From NCBI GenBank assembly GCA_964427005.1, contig CAYRTL010000008.1, positions 15,066 to 79,065 of the forward strand: a stretch of DNA of 64,000 nt, written 5' to 3'. The notes below the pieces were generated by a model that had not been told where the DNA came from, ran no database searches, and was given only the letters and a program-made list of their open reading frames with translations. This DNA is from JAMXLO01 sp964427005. Its GTDB lineage: Bacteria > Pseudomonadota > Alphaproteobacteria > Acetobacterales > Acetobacteraceae. The translations under genes and the position numbers were made by a program. Shown here piece by piece: positions 60,295-64,000 of the stretch (positions are counted from its first letter, which is position 1; the number at the start of each line of letters is the position of its first letter).

Positions 60295-60906
60295 GTGTAT
60301 GTCCCTCCGCTGTTCAAGGAAGAGCGCATCGATGTGCTGCACGATGCGATCCGTTGGGCTGGTCTGGCCACCCTGGTGACCATGACGACGGACGGGCTCA
60401 TCGCCAGCCATGTGCCGATGCTGTTGGACGCAGAGCCCGCACCCTACGGCACTCTGGTCGGTCATCTCGCGCGGCCGAACCCTCAGGCGCGCGGCTCCAC
60501 AGGTGAGTCGTTGGCGATCTTTCAGGGTCCGGACGCCTATGTTTCCCCCTCTTGGTATCCGACCAAGCGCCAGAACGGCATGGTGGTGCCGACGTGGAAC
60601 TACGTGGCGATCCACGCTTACGGGCCGGTCGAATTCTTTGACGACGCGGAGCGGCTGCGCGACGTGGTGACACGGCTGACCGAACGGCAGGAAGGCCGGC
60701 GTGCCGAACCCTGGGCGGTGAGCGATGCCCCCGCTGAGTTCATTGGCCAGATGCTGAAGGGCATCGTCGGTTTCGCGCTCCAGATCACGCGGCTGGAGGG
60801 CAAGTGGAAGATGAGCCAGAACCGGCCAGCCGACGACCGTGCCGGGGTGATCGATGGACTCGCGGGTGAGGGGAGGCATGACGTTGCCGGACTGATCCGG
60901 CGCTAG
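60295..60906 (+). CDS. FMN-binding negative transcriptional regulator family (PaiB-like)
   Basis: 203 residues from a GTG at 60295 with AGGAG upstream. MYVPPLFKEERIDVLHDAIR, GTLVGHLARPNPQ, IFQGPDAYVSPSWYPTK and VPTWNYVAIHAYG are the PaiB/FMN_bind_2 signature. The fold is a flavin-binding split barrel; the regulator label comes from Bacillus PaiB and a redox role is equally possible. It is 97 bases after pckA. Confidence 0.9.
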   Translation: MYVPPLFKEERIDVLHDAIRWAGLATLVTMTTDGLIASHVPMLLDAEPAPYGTLVGHLARPNPQARGSTGESLAIFQGPDAYVSPSWYPTKRQNGMVVPTWNYVAIHAYGPVEFFDDAERLRDVVTRLTERQEGRRAEPWAVSDAPAEFIGQMLKGIVGFALQITRLEGKWKMSQNRPADDRAGVIDGLAGEGRHDVAGLIRR

Positions 60907-60937
60907 GTCCGCCGGAGGTTGCGCCGACGGCCTTGGC

Positions 60938-61654
60938 ATGTCCTTATTCCGGCAACACCGTTACGGACTCCTCGCTACCTTCATGAACAGCATTTTCCGA
61001 GGCGATGTCAGCACCGCTTGTGGCCGCGCGCTTGCCTGGGTCGATGCGCTGCTGATTGATCATGGGGTCTTTCGTCTGGTCTGGAGCAACTTCGCCGCCG
61101 TGGCACCGGGCCGCCTGTATCGCTGCAACCACCCCACGCCAGGGCGGCTTGCCGCGGTCACACGCCGCTACGGCCTCAAGACGCTGATCAATTTGCGTGG
61201 CGAGACGGGCAACGGGTCGGACGCACTCAGCCGCGACGCCGCGCGTCAACTCGGCCTCGACTTCATCGACGCGCCGCTGGAAAGCCGCGGCGCGCCGCAA
61301 CCGGAGCGGATCCTCCGGCTCCACAACATCTTCCGCCAGATGAGGGTCCCTGCCCTGCTCCATTGCAAGTCGGGCGCCGACAGGGCGGGGCTGGCGGCGG
61401 GGCTGTTCGTGTTATTCGAGGGCGGCACCTCGCGTGACGCGCTGCAACAGCTCTCGTTGCGCTTCGGACACGTGAGACAGGCGCGCACCGGCGTGCTGGA
61501 TGCGTTCTTCCACCATTACGCGCGGGAGGCAGAAGGGCGAAAACCCTTCCTCGACTGGGTGCGCGAGGACTACGATCGGGCGGCGCTGCAGCGCGAATTC
61601 CACGCAAACGGCCTGGCCAGCTTCATCAACGACTGGGTACTGGTGCACGAGTAG
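60938..61654 (+). CDS. Dual-specificity/tyrosine-type CX5R phosphatase
   Basis: 238 residues. The phosphatase loop is LLHCKSGADRAGLAAGLF (Cys-x5-Arg intact), and LYRCNHPTPGRLAAVTRRYG with KTLINLRGETG is the entry region of bacterial PTP-like lipid/sugar phosphatases. Its stop is two bases before the Kdo hydroxylase start, so both are probably one transcript and the substrate may be a lipid A or core sugar phosphate (inference). No signal peptide was found. Confidence 0.8.
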   Translation: MSLFRQHRYGLLATFMNSIFRGDVSTACGRALAWVDALLIDHGVFRLVWSNFAAVAPGRLYRCNHPTPGRLAAVTRRYGLKTLINLRGETGNGSDALSRDAARQLGLDFIDAPLESRGAPQPERILRLHNIFRQMRVPALLHCKSGADRAGLAAGLFVLFEGGTSRDALQQLSLRFGHVRQARTGVLDAFFHHYAREAEGRKPFLDWVREDYDRAALQREFHANGLASFINDWVLVHE

Positions 61655-61656
61655 CG

Positions 61657-62541
61657 ATGGACGAATGCGACGTCATCGAGAGGCTGCCCATAGCCGACTG
61701 GCACGGTCCCTTCGAGCCGGCGCTACGGGACCGTGCAATCGACGCGTTGGAATCGGGAAGCGTGCTGCTGGCTGAACTGCCGTTCCGTGTCATGCCCGAC
61801 GAGTTGTTCCTGCTGTCGCCTGCCATCATGGGCAGCGACCGGAAGAACATCAGCTTCGATCCGGTGACTGGTCAGGTGGGCAACACGTCGCTTGCCGGCG
61901 AGCAGGCTGAACGATTGCGGGCGATGTTGCGGCGATTTGGCGACGCTGCGGAAACTCTGGTCCGCGATCTGCTGCCGGGTTACGCGGCCACACTCGAGCG
62001 CGCGCGTACCAGCTTTCGCCCGGCCGAGATTGCCGGGCGTGAATATTCACCGCGGCACGACGACAGATTGCTCCATGTCGATGCGTTCCCCAGCCGACCG
62101 ATGCACGGACGCCGGATCTTGCGTCTGTTCTGCAATGTCGCGTCTGACGGCGCGGCGCGTGCCTGGCGCGTCGGCGAACCATTTCCTGACTTCGCGCGGC
62201 AGTTCCTGCCTCGCACAGGCGGTTTTCTGCCAGGAAGTGCCTGGTTCCTGGAGCGGCTAGGGATCACGAAGGGGCGGCGCACCGAGTACGACCACATCAT
62301 GCTGCGACTGCATGACCTCGGGAAGCTGAACAGCGTCTATCAGACCAGTGCGCCGAAAGCAGATGTATCATTTGGCGCCGGCACAACGTGGCTATGCTTT
62401 ACCGATCAGGTGCTGCATGCCGCGCTGGCCGGCCATTGCGCACTGGAGCAGACCTTCCATCTGCCCGTCGCGGCAATGGCGCATCCCGAACGTTCGCCGT
62501 TACGGGTGCTCGAGGAACTGGCCGGACGTCCACTCGTCTGA
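61657..62541 (+). CDS. kdoO: Kdo hydroxylase (Fe(II)/2-oxoglutarate type)
   Basis: 294 residues of the KdoO family (PF11004). Family-typical stretches are SFDPVTGQVGN, REYSPRHDD, RLLHVDAFPSRPMHGRRILR (metal His and Asp in HVD), ARAWRVGEPFPDFA and QVLHAALAGHCALEQTFHLP (second His). KdoO hydroxylates Kdo in the LPS inner core at C3 to give Ko, as shown in Burkholderia and Yersinia; Ko in the core has been reported in Acetobacter. Coupled to the phosphatase gene. Confidence 0.9.
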   Translation: MDECDVIERLPIADWHGPFEPALRDRAIDALESGSVLLAELPFRVMPDELFLLSPAIMGSDRKNISFDPVTGQVGNTSLAGEQAERLRAMLRRFGDAAETLVRDLLPGYAATLERARTSFRPAEIAGREYSPRHDDRLLHVDAFPSRPMHGRRILRLFCNVASDGAARAWRVGEPFPDFARQFLPRTGGFLPGSAWFLERLGITKGRRTEYDHIMLRLHDLGKLNSVYQTSAPKADVSFGAGTTWLCFTDQVLHAALAGHCALEQTFHLPVAAMAHPERSPLRVLEELAGRPLV

Positions 62542-62568
62542 CGCACCAAAGTCTGGCTTCCTGTCTCC

Positions 62569-63828
62569 CTAGAAGAACACAAACGACCGGACCACCACGT
62601 TCTTGCGGCATCTTGCGTTGGCGGGCGCGGTCGGGTCGATGCAGGCAGTATGGAAAGACCAGCGCGAGACGGAGCCGTCGGTCACCGAGTCATAGCACTT
62701 GAGCATTGAGACCTCGGTGGGCTTCTGCTGGGGAAACCAGTACCACTCGTGGTCGGGACGGTAGGTGAAGCGCGTGGTCTCGCCGACGCGGTCGTCGTAG
62801 ACCCGGTAATTGGTGATGTATGGCTGGTCAGCGAACGACGGCCAGGCGCAGAGCACGAACGGGTACTGCTCCACCGTCTCAATCGGCTTCGCGAGATTGA
62901 TCGACATGAACCGGCGCGACATCTTCGCATCGGCTTCTTCCTCGGTGTAGTTCTGCGGGCGCCCGAAGTTCCGCAGGTTTTTGGTGAGCAGTTCGCGGCA
63001 GCGCACACGGCCGCTGTTGTCGTTCAGGTCGTTGTGCACAAGCATGGCGTAATTCGCGTTCACGCCCGGGTTCTTGGCGTCCTGGTCTTCCGTGCGATCG
63101 CCTGCGTAGTCCTTGTCGAAGACGTCGTGATTATAGACCAGTGCATCGGTCGCGTCCGGGAAGAACTCGAGCAGGAGCTTCTCGATCTCCGGGTAGAAGA
63201 CCCGCTCCACCTCCGCTGAATCATAGATGTTCGTGCACTTGGATTCGAGGTACGCCAGCGAAAGGCCGAGTTTATCCATGCATTCAGGGCTGTTGGGCGA
63301 CAGGCCAGGGTAGTATTCGCCAATGCGCCGCGCGTCGCGTAGCACCTGCGGGAAGAACAGATCCCGCCGCCGATTGTCCTGCTCATTCTTGCGCAGGATC
63401 GCTGCCGTGTCGGCGCGCGCCGGGTCGCGCCAGACGGCGTTGGACGGGACGATGGAGTAGGTCGGCCGCTCGTAGACGGTGTAGGGCAGCGGCAGCACAA
63501 CGCCGCCTTCGGGCGCTTTGATGCTGTTCGAGCTGCGGATGTAGGCCACGCACTCGTCATAGCTGCGGAACGCGAGGCCCCATCTGGTCTTGATCGGGCC
63601 AGGCGGCGCATTGGCGATCATGTCGGTCACGCGCTGCCCCTCGCCCGAGGCGATCTCGGCAAGCGCGTCTTGGATCGCCGCTGCGGTTCCCGCATCGCCC
63701 TCGCGGTCGAACGACATGTAGGACAGGCCGCCGTGCGCCGCGATCGGCGGCGGCTGCCCCTCCGTGCGCTGAAGCGGCGGCACATAGGCCGCAACCTTGT
63801 TGTCGGCGGGCTCGACGAACTGGCTCAT
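62569..63828 (-). CDS. CmcJ/NvfI (GA4-desaturase/AsaB-like) family oxygenase
   Basis: 419 residues. The C-terminal half follows the family: a His-Asn pair in MLVHNDLNDNSGR, INLAKPIETVEQYPFVLCAW, EWYWFPQQKPTEVSMLKCYD, SFHTACIDPTAP and the closing RKNVVVRSFVF. These are predicted non-haem iron/2-oxoglutarate enzymes, best known from fungal secondary metabolism and cephamycin CmcJ. The N-terminal ~190 residues include YERPTYSIVPSNAVWRD and a cysteine-containing region. No biosynthetic neighbours are in view, so the substrate is unknown. Confidence 0.75.
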   Translation of the reverse strand: MSQFVEPADNKVAAYVPPLQRTEGQPPPIAAHGGLSYMSFDREGDAGTAAAIQDALAEIASGEGQRVTDMIANAPPGPIKTRWGLAFRSYDECVAYIRSSNSIKAPEGGVVLPLPYTVYERPTYSIVPSNAVWRDPARADTAAILRKNEQDNRRRDLFFPQVLRDARRIGEYYPGLSPNSPECMDKLGLSLAYLESKCTNIYDSAEVERVFYPEIEKLLLEFFPDATDALVYNHDVFDKDYAGDRTEDQDAKNPGVNANYAMLVHNDLNDNSGRVRCRELLTKNLRNFGRPQNYTEEEADAKMSRRFMSINLAKPIETVEQYPFVLCAWPSFADQPYITNYRVYDDRVGETTRFTYRPDHEWYWFPQQKPTEVSMLKCYDSVTDGSVSRWSFHTACIDPTAPANARCRKNVVVRSFVFF

Positions 63829-64000
63829 GGCGCACCTCCGATTATCCTGGGCTCACGGTGGCACACAGAGCCTGGGCTTTCCAGACCACCACCACTTTCC
63901 GCTCTTGCGGACGTGCGCGGCACCCGCCCCAGTCACCCACGTCTTTTCCCGGAATACGTACACGCAGGCGGCGGGACCAGCCATCGCTGGCCCCGTGCGT
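63829..64000. other. Right-edge non-coding stretch
   Basis: 172 bases with no gene recognised. A GGGACCAGC (63973-63981) to GCTGGCCCC (63986-63994) inverted repeat with ACGCA/TGCGT outer bases lies at the very end and may be a degenerate palindromic element cut by the window. The oxygenase promoter is expected here. Confidence 0.4.

Overview
This is a GC-rich, densely coded chromosomal window from an alphaproteobacterium, most likely of the Rhodospirillales and plausibly Acetobacteraceae-like. The reasons are the flagellar gene order (fliF-fliG-fliH-fliN-flbD-flhA-flhF-flhG), the tsaE-amgK-murU-addB-addA-trxA string, the trpB-trpA-accD-folC block, a Kdo hydroxylase gene and dispersed palindromic elements typical of alphaproteobacteria. 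The placement is inferred from gene content; no rRNA, tRNA or CRISPR array was seen. One scaffold gap of 100 N (7857-7956) is present.

Layout. 1-6.2 kb: envelope and lipid genes (5'-truncated O-antigen ligase-like gene, exported beta-propeller, fatty-acid-hydroxylase-superfamily protein, phosphatidylserine decarboxylase, class III aminotransferase, Mpo1/DUF962-like membrane protein). 6.4-12.9 kb: BASS-type transporter, small HTH-like gene, assembly gap, flavin monooxygenase + VOC pair, DjlA-like co-chaperone coupled to a peptidoglycan amidase, and an M20 carbamoylase/allantoate hydrolase. 12.9-15.6 kb: glgC-glgA. 15.7-20.6 kb: acyl-CoA metabolism genes. 20.6-22.6 kb: OpgC-like acyltransferase with an SGNH partner. 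22.7-31.4 kb: leftward flagellar operon.

31.6-37.9 kb: an unusual rightward run with two solute-binding proteins lacking cognate transporters, a SAM methyltransferase, a binding-protein/permease fusion, a second permease and a CDO-like cupin, but no ATPase gene. A methyltransferase with a regulatory domain converges on it. 39.6-43 kb: YihY, ornithine decarboxylase with a structured leader (possible speF motif), dienelactone hydrolase, thioredoxin. 43-51.7 kb: AddAB recombination, MurU/AmgK cell-wall recycling and TsaE in one overlapping operon. 51.7-58.3 kb: ferredoxin-NADP reductase, CoA-transferase, folC, accD, trpA, trpB. 58.5-63.8 kb: pckA, PaiB-like protein, CX5R phosphatase, Kdo hydroxylase and a CmcJ/NvfI-type oxygenase.

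The least explained parts are the ATPase-less transport/methyltransferase/cupin cluster, the lipid cluster at the left edge, and the palindromic elements, one of which lies in frame inside the amgK-like gene. Most gene pairs in the long operons overlap by 1-11 bases, implying translational coupling.
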